Origin: Enterococcus sp. BWR-S5
GTDB taxonomy: Bacteria; Bacillota; Bacilli; Lactobacillales; Enterococcaceae
Assembly: GCF_016745255.1 (NCBI RefSeq)
Contig: NZ_JADOEQ010000004.1
Span: 224,339-288,338 of the forward strand
Direction of reading: 5' to 3'
DNA: 64,000 bases
The translations under genes and the position numbers were made by a program. A model generated the notes under the pieces. That model did not search any database. It saw nothing but the letters and a program-made list of their open reading frames with translations, and was not told the DNA's origin. Every line of letters starts with the position of its first letter. Positions within the stretch are counted from its first letter, which is position 1. Below are positions 1 to 8,565 of the stretch, piece by piece.

Positions 1-612
1 ACTATCTAAAAAAAGAAAATTATACTGCTTGTTCATCGAAACCAAATAGCTTAATGATTTTTCATCTTGGCTGACTGATTGCTCATAGCCATATTCAGAA
101 AACATTTCTTTAAATTCCTCTGCAGATATCTGCGGTGTTTTTTCCTGTGTATCTCCGCTAAATTTTCTGGCCCAACCATCGTGAATGTCATGATTGCCCG
201 GAATAACAAAAATTTCTATACCGGCATCTTTTACCGGAGCAAGCAGCTTCACAAATTGCTCAGCACTGACAAATTCTCCATTTAATGTAATATCTCCTGT
301 GACAATCAACCCATCCGGTTTTTCCCTCAACAGCTGTGTAGTTAATGCCTGCAAGCTTTCTTTTTGATAGGTCAAATCTTTTCCGGCAGCGGTTGTCTTG
401 ATATATTCAAACGCTTTTCCCTCATCATAAAGCGACTCGTCAATGTAGTGCGTATCCGTTATAATCCAAAAATCCATTTCTTCTTTTTGCAGCAAGGTCT
501 CCGCAGCTTTCAGCTCTCTCTTTGTTCCATCATTCTTAAAATGAACAACTGAAAAAATGACAATCAGCAGGAGCGCTATCCCACAAACTAATACTGCAAT
601 CCGCTTTTTCAT
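1..612 (-). CDS. Membrane-anchored calcineurin-like metallophosphoesterase (C-terminal part beyond the window)
   Basis: The reading frame is open from an ATG at 612 to the window edge, so 204 residues of a longer protein are visible. Residues 1-25 form a Lys-rich start and one hydrophobic segment without a lipobox, so a signal peptide or N-terminal membrane anchor with an extracellular enzyme is likely. The metallophosphoesterase metal-binding motifs are present in order: DTHY near residue 53, GDI near 107 and GNHD near 139. These ligate a dinuclear metal centre in phosphodiesterases and phosphatases of this superfamily. The substrate cannot be told from sequence. The missing C-terminus should carry the remaining His ligands (GHxH). 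Confidence 0.8.
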   Translation of the reverse strand, partial: MKKRIAVLVCGIALLLIVIFSVVHFKNDGTKRELKAAETLLQKEEMDFWIITDTHYIDESLYDEGKAFEYIKTTAAGKDLTYQKESLQALTTQLLREKPDGLIVTGDITLNGEFVSAEQFVKLLAPVKDAGIEIFVIPGNHDIHDGWARKFSGDTQEKTPQISAEEFKEMFSEYGYEQSVSQDEKSLSYLVSMNKQYNFLFLDS

Positions 613-700
613 TTATTTCTCCACCTGATATCGTCTAATCAATTTGCTTTAGACGGTTTCGTCTGCTTTCTGTATATTCGTTAGTCACAAAAAATAAACA

Positions 701-727
701 GCGGGACAGAAGCCACTTCTGTCCCGC
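701..727 (-). terminator. Rho-independent terminator of the glucosaminidase gene
   Basis: A perfect 12-bp GC-rich stem with a 3-base loop lies just past the stop of the minus-strand gene. On the minus strand it is followed by a T-rich run (TGTTTATTTTTT). The plus-strand tail has only four T. Confidence 0.85.
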
Positions 728-747
728 CCTTTTCGATTCCATTTTCT

Positions 748-2487
748 TTAAAGAGAAGTCGCATATGGCGGAGTTAAAACCAATTCCTGTCCTTCAGTCA
801 AGAAGTATTGATCCAAATTGTTCCATTCCTTCAATGACAGAACTGAAATTCCAGTTTTCTTGGAAATTTTTGCCAAGGTATCTCCAGATTGCACTTCATA
901 TACACTTGAACTCTTCTGCTTAGATGCTGTCAAATTATAAGATGATTTCTCATTTGTTTGTTCGCCACGAAGTGAGTTAATCACTCGTTGTACACTTCGT
1001 AAAGAACGGTCAACGATTTCTTCTGTTTTTACTACTGTTGTTTCTTCAACTACTTCTGTAGTAGGAATAACCAGCTTTTGACCTACGAAAATCATACGTC
1101 GTTCAAATTGATTCCGTTCTAAAATAGCAGAAATTGGAATGTTATATAACTCACTGATAGATTTTAATGAATCGCCTTTTTTGACAACATGGTAAATGAT
1201 ATTGAGCTTCTCTTCAAGCGCTTTGTCATCTTCATCTTTTTTAGATAAATCGGTTTTCGCACTCTTCTGCCGAACATCTTTATCCATACTGGCGAATGTT
1301 TCACTTTTCTCTGTCAACTCATCATATTGTGTAAGATCGTATGCTTCAATCAAACTATTCAATTTGGATGCATAACTGGTATCTGTTGCATAGCGACCAG
1401 TCAAGAATTTCGTTGCATCTTTGTATTCTTCTGTCTTATTCTTCCAAGTACCGCTATAAAAGCTCTCATTTCCGCTGATACCACCAGACAACAGCTTCAT
1501 ATAATCAGTTAAGGACTCTTTATATGATGGATACTTTCTAAAGCTTGCACGGATACTAATCATATCTCCGCCGCCGGTATCCTCCTGTGTTAGGAAATTA
1601 ACACTAGCTCCTTCATAGCTTCCTTTAATCCCAAACAAGTTATAGTTTGGTGCAGAAGCCAGAGCACTGTTCCCGGAACCACTCTCAAGGATGGCCTGCG
1701 CAATCATTACAGATGCATACAGATTATTCTTGCCTGCGATTTCACGAGCATCTTCCCCAACTTCATCAATAAATGCCTGTGTCGTCAAATTCCTAGGAAT
1801 ATAGTACACTGCCGTCGAAATACCATACTGGCTTGTATTGGTTGCACTTGATGTCTGATTGTATTGTGTCGTTGCCTGTGAAGGTCCAGCTGTTCCGGCC
1901 GAAGCAGTTCCACCTGTCGCGGCATTGTTTTGATTATTGTTAGAAATACTTGGTTTGTTTGGCTTGTTCGGTTTATTCGGCTTGCTAGAGCTCGTTGTTG
2001 TCGAACTGCTTGAGCTGCTGGTCGACGAGCTGCTTGAGCTTGAAGACGAAGACGTACTGGAACTGCTGCTTGATGATGACGACGTCGATGAACTATCTGA
2101 AGTCGAAGTTGACGTACTGCTGTCAGTCGTACTTTCTTCGGTTTCAGTTGATGATTCCTCCGTTGTCTCAGTGCTGCTTTCTTCGGTACTGCTCTCCTCT
2201 GTACTGCTCTCTTCAGTTGACTCCTCTACACTTGGTTCTTCTACTGTTGTTTCTGTCGTTCCAACATCAATCGCAGAAGACGAACTTGCTTCAAGGCCTG
2301 TATATTCTGTTGTTACTTCTGTCTCCAGTACAACTTCCTGATTCTTCTCGGTACTTTCAATCACTGAATCTTCTGTTTTATTCTGTGCAGAAATAATCGT
2401 ACTTTCTGTGAAAGCGGAAGCCGTAGAAGCAGTCAAAAGTCCGGCACTGGCAAGACATATTCTTTTTAGACTTTTTTTCCTTTTCAT
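748..2487 (-). CDS. Secreted N-acetylglucosaminidase-type autolysin with Ser-rich linker and two LysM repeats
   Basis: This peptidoglycan hydrolase has 579 residues. A signal peptide spans about residues 1-26 (charged KRKKSLKR start, hydrophobic core, AxA-like end). A Thr/Glu-rich then almost pure Ser low-complexity stretch covers about 50-170, followed by short KPN repeats. A GH73 glucosaminidase domain follows at about 230-380, with the AILESGSG segment carrying the likely catalytic Glu. Two LysM peptidoglycan-binding repeats are at about 430-480 and 530-575. The layout recalls enterococcal AtlA, which separates daughter cells, but with fewer LysM units. The ATG at 2487 is chosen because AAAGGAAG precedes it; an in-frame ATG 48 bases upstream has no ribosome-binding site and no signal-peptide logic. 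Confidence 0.88.
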   Translation of the reverse strand: MKRKKSLKRICLASAGLLTASTASAFTESTIISAQNKTEDSVIESTEKNQEVVLETEVTTEYTGLEASSSSAIDVGTTETTVEEPSVEESTEESSTEESSTEESSTETTEESSTETEESTTDSSTSTSTSDSSSTSSSSSSSSSTSSSSSSSSSSTSSSSSSTTTSSSKPNKPNKPNKPSISNNNQNNAATGGTASAGTAGPSQATTQYNQTSSATNTSQYGISTAVYYIPRNLTTQAFIDEVGEDAREIAGKNNLYASVMIAQAILESGSGNSALASAPNYNLFGIKGSYEGASVNFLTQEDTGGGDMISIRASFRKYPSYKESLTDYMKLLSGGISGNESFYSGTWKNKTEEYKDATKFLTGRYATDTSYASKLNSLIEAYDLTQYDELTEKSETFASMDKDVRQKSAKTDLSKKDEDDKALEEKLNIIYHVVKKGDSLKSISELYNIPISAILERNQFERRMIFVGQKLVIPTTEVVEETTVVKTEEIVDRSLRSVQRVINSLRGEQTNEKSSYNLTASKQKSSSVYEVQSGDTLAKISKKTGISVLSLKEWNNLDQYFLTEGQELVLTPPYATSL

Positions 2488-2596
2488 GATTTTCTTCCTT
2501 TCAGCACATAAACGTTTTCTTGGTTGTCTACACACTTATCTATCTTATGTATCCACTTTTATTAAAAACCAATATCCCCCTAGGACACTCGTTACC

Positions 2597-2602
2597 ATTA
2601 TA
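2597..2602 (-). promoter_or_regulatory. Extended -10 promoter for the glucosaminidase gene
   Basis: The minus strand reads TGGTATAATGG, an extended -10 element (TG-N-TATAAT), about 110 bases before the chosen start. No good -35 box is visible. The rest of the 2488-3018 gap is AT-rich and holds only this promoter and the terminator at 2863-2903. Confidence 0.6.
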
Positions 2603-2862
2603 CCAGAAAAAAAAGCTGTTTTCTTCTCAAAAATTTATAAAATCAGTAAAATTTTGAAGACAAACAAAGGAAAATCGTCCTTTTTCTCATCAACTTATCA
2701 TCATAAAGCAGTTATTGAAGCAAGCCTCCCTCCTTTTCAAGAAATAGACACCAATTAATCTCCTTTTTTTGAAAATCTTCTTTAGCTAATAGTTATAGTC
2801 AGTATACTCTATTTTCTCACTCATTTTTACGATTCTGCCTACCTTTTTTAGATACACAAAAA

Positions 2863-2903
2863 CATCTCTTGAACATTGGCAACAAGGCACTGTTCAAGAG
2901 ATG
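2863..2903 (-). terminator. Terminator of the lplA-metNIQ-like operon
   Basis: Two perfect 12-bp arms (CATCTCTTGAAC and GTTCAAGAGATG) enclose a 17-base loop. On the minus strand they are followed by TTTTTGTGT. It lies 115 bases after the metQ-like stop. Confidence 0.8.
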
Positions 2904-3018
2904 AACTTTTATTGAGCTATTCCAAACAGTTACGTTAGAGAGCATCGATTTTCGCCATAATCATCTGTTCTGATTACAGCTTGACCATTTTCATCGCTTG
3001 ACTCCTACTTGCCACAAA

Positions 3019-3849
3019 TCAAAACGCCGGCAGCAATGTATCACTATGATCATTCACCAAAAACTCACGGACTTTTTCACTGGTCATTGCTTTTTTCAAT
3101 GCCTTTATTTTATCAGAATCCTGATTGTCTTCACGTGCCACCAAGCTGATTGCAAAACGATCATCAATCGTTTTTTCCAAGAATAACGCGTCTTTTGGTG
3201 TCAAACCAACTTTCGCGATGTATGTTGGATAATTATAGACAAGCGCAACATCTTTTTCATTATAAGCTTCCGCCAGATTCAATAAGTCTACAGAAAGCCA
3301 TTCCAGGTTTTTGGAATTTTCAACAATATCTTTAATTGTTCCATCAAAGCCGACGCCCTCTTTTAGCTTGATTAATCCCTGATCCGCCAGAATAGCCAGC
3401 GCACGCCCTTCATTCGAAACATCGCTGGGAAGTGCCACCTTCGCTCCATCCGGAATTTGGTCAATTGCGGTATATTCCTTTGAATAGAACCCAACTTTTG
3501 CGTTGTAAATTTTCTGAATCATGACTAAGTTTGCTTCTTTTTCACTGTTGAATTTCTCCATAAACGGCTCATGCTGTGCAAAGTTCGCATCGACTTCTTT
3601 ATTGTTTAACAACTCATTGTACTGAATATTATCATTGACCTGAACCAATTCAATTTCATAGCCTTCATCCTTGATTACTTCAGCCGCTATTTCTACAACA
3701 TCTGTCATTGGCGGCATGTGGGAAGCCACCTTTATTACGTTATTCTCCTTTGTTGCTTCCTTGTCTGCCACTTGTCCCTCATTGCTGCAGCCGGCAACTA
3801 TCACTGCAATCAGCCCCATAGCTAAGAATAGTCCTACATACTTTTTCAT
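3019..3849 (-). CDS. metQ: MetQ/NlpA-family substrate-binding lipoprotein
   Basis: This is the extracellular binding protein of a methionine-type (MUT family) ABC importer, 276 residues. Residues 1-21 form a lipoprotein signal peptide ending in the lipobox VAGC, with the Cys as the lipid-anchored first residue. The rest follows the NlpA/MetQ fold: the region after VIKVASHMPP, an early DVVEIAAEVIKDEGY strand-helix and a C-terminal helix pair. AGGAGG precedes the ATG. It is the last gene of lplA-metN-metI-metQ, 11 bases after metI. Family members bind methionine, but the operon context leaves the ligand open (see findings). Confidence 0.85.
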   Translation of the reverse strand: MKKYVGLFLAMGLIAVIVAGCSNEGQVADKEATKENNVIKVASHMPPMTDVVEIAAEVIKDEGYEIELVQVNDNIQYNELLNNKEVDANFAQHEPFMEKFNSEKEANLVMIQKIYNAKVGFYSKEYTAIDQIPDGAKVALPSDVSNEGRALAILADQGLIKLKEGVGFDGTIKDIVENSKNLEWLSVDLLNLAEAYNEKDVALVYNYPTYIAKVGLTPKDALFLEKTIDDRFAISLVAREDNQDSDKIKALKKAMTSEKVREFLVNDHSDTLLPAF

Positions 3850-3860
3850 GCTAGTTCCTC

Positions 3861-4535
3861 CTAATGTTTTTTATCTAAATATTTTGCCAGTCGACTACCG
3901 CCAATCTGGATAAAGCTCACAGCAATAATCATGAGAACTATTGCTGTATACATCAATCCATACTCATATCTCTGATAACCGTAGCGCATAGCAAAATCAC
4001 CTATACCGCCACCGCCGACAACACCCATGACGGTTGAGTAGGAAACCATGCTCACAATAACAGAGGTCAAGCTCAGGACTAATCCCGCTCTGGCCTCTAC
4101 ATAAAGAAACTGAAAGATCAGCTGACGATGTTCAGCACCCAGAGTATCCGCCAGCTCTGTTACTTCATCAGGAACCTCCAGCAGTACTTGCTCCACCAGC
4201 CGTGAATAAAGCGCGGCTGAAACAAAGCCTAATGGAAAAGCTGCAGCTCTCGTCCCAAATGCTGTACCCAGCACAGCCCTTGTCAAAGGAATTAACGCGA
4301 TAACCAATAGTAAAAAAGGAAACGAACGGATGACATCTACCACCCGATTTAATAGAATCACCAACACCTTTGAAGAGCGGTCTGTCCGCTTTCTCATGAG
4401 ATACAAAAAAGTGCCCAGCGGCAGCCCTACAAGAACAGCGGAGAAAACCGAATACATCAGCATTTCGCCACTTTCCAACAAGGACTTGAGCAATTCAGGA
4501 AGATAGTAAGCGAGCTGTGTCAAATAGGCATTCAT
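3861..4535 (-). CDS. metI: MetI-type ABC permease
   Basis: This membrane subunit of the importer has 224 residues, the usual length of MetI, with about five hydrophobic segments. The coupling (EAA-like) loop that contacts the ATPase is visible around residues 120-145 (EVTELADTLGAEHRQL). A glycine-rich VMGVVGGGGIGDFAMRYGY segment, typical of MetI, follows near 170-190. The start ATG overlaps the metN stop by four bases, so translation is probably coupled. AAAGGAG precedes it. Confidence 0.87.
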   Translation of the reverse strand: MNAYLTQLAYYLPELLKSLLESGEMLMYSVFSAVLVGLPLGTFLYLMRKRTDRSSKVLVILLNRVVDVIRSFPFLLLVIALIPLTRAVLGTAFGTRAAAFPLGFVSAALYSRLVEQVLLEVPDEVTELADTLGAEHRQLIFQFLYVEARAGLVLSLTSVIVSMVSYSTVMGVVGGGGIGDFAMRYGYQRYEYGLMYTAIVLMIIAVSFIQIGGSRLAKYLDKKH

Positions 4536-5263
4536 GTCAACCGCTCCTTTACTCGCTCATAGTAAGAAGAAAATACAGTTTCTTTCTGCTGCGGAGATAA
4601 AACAACCGTCTCAAGCAAGCGACCATTTTCCAAAATTGCCGCACGGCTGCAAAGCTGCTGAATCAGCTCCAGCTCATGACTGACAAGAATGATTGTTGTT
4701 CCCAGCTCTTGGTTAATTTTCCTCAGTAGTGCCATCACTTCATAAGCATTTTGACCATCCAATGCTGAAGTCGGTTCATCACACAAGAGCAAGTCAGGAG
4801 CGTTAACCAGCGCTCTGGCGATTGCGACTCGTTGTCGCTCCCCACCGCTCAGCTGCTTGGGATAATCATTCATCTTCCCTTCCAGTCTGACAAAGCGCAA
4901 CGCTTCCTTGGCCTTTTCCTGTTTTTTTTCTCCCGCCAGCTTCAGTGGAAGTGCGACATTTTCCAACACCGTTCGGTTATAAAGCAGATTGAAATGTTGA
5001 AAAATCATTCCAATGTTTCGCCGTCTTTGTCGCTGGATATCCTTTGATTCGGAAAAAATGTCCTGACCATCCATCCTAATCTGTCCATTATCAGGTTTTT
5101 CCAACCGATTCAACAGCCTCAAAAGCGTTGATTTTCCAGATCCGCTCTCCCCAATCACACCAAAAATTTCTTTGGATGGGATAACCAAATCAAGCTCCTC
5201 TAACGCATATTTTCTCGTTCCTCTATGCTCATAAACTTTACTTACTTTATCAAATACAATCAT
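4532..5263 (-). CDS. metN: MetN-like ABC ATPase lacking the C-terminal NIL domain
   Basis: This nucleotide-binding subunit has 243 residues. Walker A GESGSGKST is near residue 40, the signature LSGGERQR near 140, Walker [13 protein letters not shown] near 160 and the H-loop LVSHE near 190. Classical MetN proteins are about 340 residues because a C-terminal NIL/ACT-like domain senses intracellular methionine and stops transport. Here the protein ends right after the ATPase core, so that feedback domain is absent. The next gene starts at the stop, so this is not a frameshift artefact visible here. The ribosome-binding site ahead of the ATG is weak. It starts 10 bases after lplA. Confidence 0.85.
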   Translation of the reverse strand: MIVFDKVSKVYEHRGTRKYALEELDLVIPSKEIFGVIGESGSGKSTLLRLLNRLEKPDNGQIRMDGQDIFSESKDIQRQRRRNIGMIFQHFNLLYNRTVLENVALPLKLAGEKKQEKAKEALRFVRLEGKMNDYPKQLSGGERQRVAIARALVNAPDLLLCDEPTSALDGQNAYEVMALLRKINQELGTTIILVSHELELIQQLCSRAAILENGRLLETVVLSPQQKETVFSSYYERVKERLT

Positions 5264-5273
5264 TCGTTGTTTT

Positions 5274-6290
5274 CTATTTATCCATCATCAGACGAATAAA
5301 CTCCTCCTCGGAAATATTGGTAAAATATTCATGAAATTCGATTGCTGCGATTGCGTTCTCCAGCGACTGCTGCGTGTAATCTAAGCCAATCAACAGCGCT
5401 TCAAATTCCTCTGTATCCTTTTGATTGAAGTAATCACCATAGATTTTCAATGCCGTGATTTTTCCCTTTTCTATTGATAATCCGATTTCAACCAATCCGC
5501 CGGCAAACTTTTTTTCTCTATGGATTGTAAACTTAGGCGCCTCTCCGTAAATCCACTGAGGGTTTCCGTAAACATCTCTGACGAGCCGCTGAATCTCTTT
5601 TTGATCCGCTTCAGTCAACTCATATCTTTTTCCTTCAATTTCTTTCAAATCAGCTGCCTCAAACAGTTGCAGTAGTAATTGATTTCGAAATTCTTCGATT
5701 GTCAACGTTTGATAGGCGCTATCCAAGTATGGTTTTAGATTGGTCACATGGCTTCTGACAGATTTCGTTCCCTTTGATTCGATTTTTATCTTAGAAACAT
5801 TCAACACATTGGTCATTTCTACCAAGTCAACATCGAACATCAAGGTCCCGTGCATGTACATCTTTTTCCCTTTTTTATACATCGCATTACCGGAAAACTT
5901 CTTGTCATCAATGAACAAATCGTTGCGACCATTCATTTTTGCTTCGGTGGCACCCATTCGATGAAGCGCCGTAAGTATTGGCTGAGTCAATGTCTTAAAA
6001 TCACCAAAGCTCTTATTTGCAGCCTCCATCACAAAGCTGAAGCTGACATTTCCTAAATCATCATAGACTGCTCCACCGCCAGACTGTCGTCGCGTAATCG
6101 TGATATGCTTTTGCTGCGCATAAGTCATATCGATTTCAGCTAAGGCATTCTGATTGCGGCCAATGATTACACAGGGCTTTTGAATATAAAAAAGGACGAG
6201 CGGCTCGTCGAAGTCTAACTGATTCAGCAGATATTGTTCCGCTGCCAAATTTTCTCTTATATCTCTGGATTCAAGCAACACGTAATACAT
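5274..6290 (-). CDS. lplA: Lipoate-protein ligase A
   Basis: The enzyme activates lipoate with ATP and attaches it to lysines of E2 and H proteins of 2-oxoacid dehydrogenases and the glycine cleavage system. It has 338 residues. The catalytic domain shows GRNQN near residue 46, [15 protein letters not shown] near 70-85 (lipoate and adenylate loop) and the KKFSGNA lysine motif near 130. The C-terminal accessory domain covers about 260-338, so it is the full bacterial LplA type. The ATG at 6290 is chosen because GAGGG lies 7 bases before it; a possible start 30 bases upstream lacks this. It is the first gene of an operon with a MetNIQ-like importer. Confidence 0.9.
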   Translation of the reverse strand: MYYVLLESRDIRENLAAEQYLLNQLDFDEPLVLFYIQKPCVIIGRNQNALAEIDMTYAQQKHITITRRQSGGGAVYDDLGNVSFSFVMEAANKSFGDFKTLTQPILTALHRMGATEAKMNGRNDLFIDDKKFSGNAMYKKGKKMYMHGTLMFDVDLVEMTNVLNVSKIKIESKGTKSVRSHVTNLKPYLDSAYQTLTIEEFRNQLLLQLFEAADLKEIEGKRYELTEADQKEIQRLVRDVYGNPQWIYGEAPKFTIHREKKFAGGLVEIGLSIEKGKITALKIYGDYFNQKDTEEFEALLIGLDYTQQSLENAIAAIEFHEYFTNISEEEFIRLMMDK

Positions 6291-6344
6291 CCTGATTCCC
6301 TCATTTCTATCGGCTTCCATAGCGTCTCACAAAACAACGGCTTT

Positions 6345-6350
6345 ATTATA
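6345..6350 (-). promoter_or_regulatory. Probable -10 box for the lplA-metNIQ-like operon
   Basis: The minus strand carries a perfect TATAAT about 55 bases before the lplA start, with only a weak -35 (ATGTGA, 17-base spacing). In the 6291-6602 gap no S-box or T-box-like leader is visible, so methionine riboswitch control is not supported. The other feature there is the terminator of the next gene. Confidence 0.5.
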
Positions 6351-6554
6351 TCATCGAGAAAATTAAATCACATCTTTTATGCTCAAAAACCATTATTAAT
6401 CATGGCTTAGACAACCTTTTATATAACAGATTAAGAAACTAGTACAATTGTTTTTCAGGCTTACCTAAGAAGAGAAGTTGAGTCCGTTGATTCTTTATAA
6501 AGGATGCAGCAAAAGTGTTCAGCTTCTAGAACCAGTTATCAGCCAAAACAAAAA

Positions 6555-6591
6555 AGCGCTGCAGAAACCTCATAAAAGTTTCCGCAGCGCT
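6555..6591 (-). terminator. Terminator of the DUF308 gene
   Basis: A long stem (AGCGCTGCAGAAAC with its near-perfect partner) surrounds a 9-base loop. On the minus strand it is followed by TTTTTTG. It lies 11 bases past the stop. Confidence 0.85.
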
Positions 6592-6602
6592 TTGATAGCG
6601 AA

Positions 6603-7142
6603 TCAATCATCAATTTTTTTCAGTTGAATAAATGTCAGGAATTCTGAGATTCCCATAAAAATTAGTATTCCGCCAAACAGTTGGAATAATAGCAGTACAC
6701 TTCTAAATGGATTGAAGACTAACAAAAGCCCACCAACCACTAGGATGATTCCATAAACCAGAAAAAGTGTCCAGTTCACATTCACATATTGTTTTAGATT
6801 AAATGCCTGTACAATACGTGAGGTACCAAAAACTGCAATCAACACTCCTAAGAATATTGGTAGAATACTAACAATTCCCTTCGCAAAAATCAACACGATT
6901 ACAGCTACAAGTAATAGAAAAACACCCATGACAAAGCTGCTGTTGTAGCCGCCTGAAGAACGTTTTTCCTTAACTCCATCCATCAAATTCAGTATACCCA
7001 TAAATGCCAAATAACCGGAAACCGCATAAACCGCAACTTTAAATACTACAGACGGATTGATTACTACCGCTAAGCCCAATAATATATAAACAAGTCCTCT
7101 AAGCAATGCATATTTTTTTATTTGATGAATTAATGTATCCAT
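6603..7142 (-). CDS. HdeD-like DUF308 membrane protein
   Basis: This small integral membrane protein has 179 residues and about six hydrophobic segments arranged as three repeated hairpins, the pattern of DUF308/HdeD proteins. Conserved small motifs such as GLAVVINPS, GILNLMDG and LLVFNPF recur at equivalent places in the repeats. Members are linked to stress or acid resistance in enterobacteria, but the molecular role is unknown and none can be assigned here. The ATG at 7142 has AAGGAGGGG 6 bases upstream; an earlier in-frame ATG has no such site. It is monocistronic, with its own terminator. Confidence 0.75.
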   Translation of the reverse strand: MDTLIHQIKKYALLRGLVYILLGLAVVINPSVVFKVAVYAVSGYLAFMGILNLMDGVKEKRSSGGYNSSFVMGVFLLLVAVIVLIFAKGIVSILPIFLGVLIAVFGTSRIVQAFNLKQYVNVNWTLFLVYGIILVVGGLLLVFNPFRSVLLLFQLFGGILIFMGISEFLTFIQLKKIDD

Positions 7143-7255
7143 GTGAATCCCCTCCTTGTTCTTTTCCTTATTGTATAAATTTTTCGTCATAAACACTACT
7201 AATTTGAATCGCTATTTGCCTTCTTTTCTTTCTACAGCGCTAAAATACAAAAAAA

Positions 7256-7287
7256 GAACAACTATCAGTTGTTCCTGACAGTTGTTC
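7256..7287 (-). terminator. Terminator of the Apf-like gene
   Basis: On the minus strand GAACAACTGTCAG pairs with CTGATAGTTGTTC around a 6-base loop (one G-U pair), followed by seven T. Confidence 0.88.
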
Positions 7288-7306
7288 TATGTTTAGTTGA
7301 CTCTGA

Positions 7307-7882
7307 TTAATACCAACCGTTGGCTAACCAGAATGCTTGTGCTGCTTCCCATGAACCGTAGCGCTGTGCTACATATTGGTCTGCTACACGCTCTTGGTTC
7401 GCTTCTGAATAGTCACCATTTAGGTATGAAGCATCTAATTGGTATCTTCCGATGTATCTACCGTTTGTTGCTGAATAAGAACCGCTTGATTCTTTTTGAG
7501 CAATCCATTCTTTTGCAGATGAAGATGTTCCAGTATATGTTGATTCAGCTGCTGCAGTTGTTGTTGCAGGTGCAGCTGTTTCTGTTGTTGTTTGTACTTC
7601 TGTTTGAGCGACTGGTGCAGCCGTTTCAACGACTGTGCCATCGTTTGTTTTAACAACGAGTTGTTGTCCGGCAAAAATCATGTTGACATTCGAAATATTG
7701 TTGTCAGCAGCAATTGCCTCAATCAGTGAGTTGTCTCCACTGAATTGTTGTGAGATTTTAGAAAGTGAATCTCCTGATTGTACTGTATATAAAGTGTCTG
7801 CATGTGCGTCCGCTGTTCCGGCAAAGATTCCAAAGCCTGCTGCTAAAATTGTTCCTACAAGAATTGTTTTAATAGATCGCAT
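7307..7882 (-). CDS. Secreted LysM protein with Apf/transglycosylase-like C-terminal domain
   Basis: A 191-residue cell-wall protein. A signal peptide covers about residues 1-28, ending in the ADAHA region. One LysM repeat covers about 30-75 (YTVQSGDSLSKIS to GQQLVV). A Thr/Ala-rich linker covers about 80-115. The C-terminal domain has AKEWIAQKES, GRYIGRYQL, NQERVADQYV and a final NGWY. This domain is that of lactobacillal aggregation-promoting factors and related lysozyme-like wall enzymes, where the early Glu is the presumed catalytic residue. It probably remodels or decorates peptidoglycan. GGAGGAATTAAATAA precedes the ATG. The gene stands alone. Confidence 0.85.
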   Translation of the reverse strand: MRSIKTILVGTILAAGFGIFAGTADAHADTLYTVQSGDSLSKISQQFSGDNSLIEAIAADNNISNVNMIFAGQQLVVKTNDGTVVETAAPVAQTEVQTTTETAAPATTTAAAESTYTGTSSSAKEWIAQKESSGSYSATNGRYIGRYQLDASYLNGDYSEANQERVADQYVAQRYGSWEAAQAFWLANGWY

Positions 7883-8458
7883 TTATTTAATTCCTCCATA
7901 AAAATGTTTTGTCATCTCTCATATGAGACTTTCCATACTTTATCATCCCTCCGTATTTCATAGGTGAAAATATCGTGACAATTCATTACAAGGATTTATT
8001 TTTCGTAACACTTTGTAAAAAAAACGCCTGAAAAACCCTTTATTAATGAGTTTTCATTGTCGTTTTCCATTTTCAAAAAACTTACATTTTTTATAAAAAA
8101 CTGCCGAAATTATAGTTTGCTTATTTTTTTTTAATCTTTTTCTTGTAAAAATTGTTTCTTTTTTTCAATTAAAGACCCTTTTATAGCATAATTGTAATGT
8201 AAAAAGTCAAGCTTTATGCTGTTTACAGCTCATTTCCAGTAATATTCATCGAAAATAATACTAGTTTTTTCACGAGTTTCTACTATGAATATAGAAATAG
8301 GAAACGGACAAAAAATTTTATGTATACAATAGAAGATTATGCCAAATTCTCTCCATGCGACGAGTAACCACAGAAGCAGAAATGTTTTGCTATAGAACTA
8401 AGCAGGTATTTTTCATCATCCGAAATACCATTTATCCGATTTTAGAGTAAAGAAAAAA
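7883..8458. other. Gene-free AT-rich region upstream of the Apf-like gene
   Basis: No supported gene lies in this stretch. It is very AT-rich with runs of A and T. A possible minus-strand promoter is at 8180-8210 (TATAAA at 8180-8185, TTGACT at 8205-8210, with a long 19-base spacer). It would give a leader of nearly 300 bases. A two-component (WalR-like) site was looked for, but the TGT repeats seen have the wrong spacing. Confidence 0.4.
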
Positions 8459-8538
8459 GCGGGAGCCATGAAGTACCCCTTAAGTTAGATCAAAAAATCT
8501 AACCTAGTGAGCGTACTTCACCAACTATATTGCCCCAC
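8450..8538 (-). terminator. Large nested inverted repeat and terminator after queG
   Basis: Three nested arms are visible. Inner GTTAGAT/ATCTAAC (8484-8490, 8497-8503) has a 6-base loop. Middle TGAAGTAC/GTACTTCA (8469-8476, 8513-8520) is perfect. Outer GCGGGAG/CCCCAC pairs with wobbles. On the minus strand the outer arm is followed by a T run, so it can stop queG transcription. It is larger than a normal terminator and might be a small repeat element. Confidence 0.6.
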
Positions 8539-8565
8539 TCTCTTGCTAATTCTCTATCACTTTGT

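Noticed and set aside
1937..2396. Two long plus-strand frames of low complexity
   Set aside because: They are antisense to the Ser/Thr/Glu-rich linker of the glucosaminidase and arise from its repetitive codons.
6290..6600. SAM (S-box) or methionine T-box leader before the lplA-metNIQ operon
   Set aside because: No conserved motif of either type was found; only a plain -10 and the terminator of the next gene.
7883..8220. WalR boxes upstream of the Apf-like gene
   Set aside because: TGTAAT/TGTCAC-like hexamers are present but four bases apart instead of five, so the match is not good enough.
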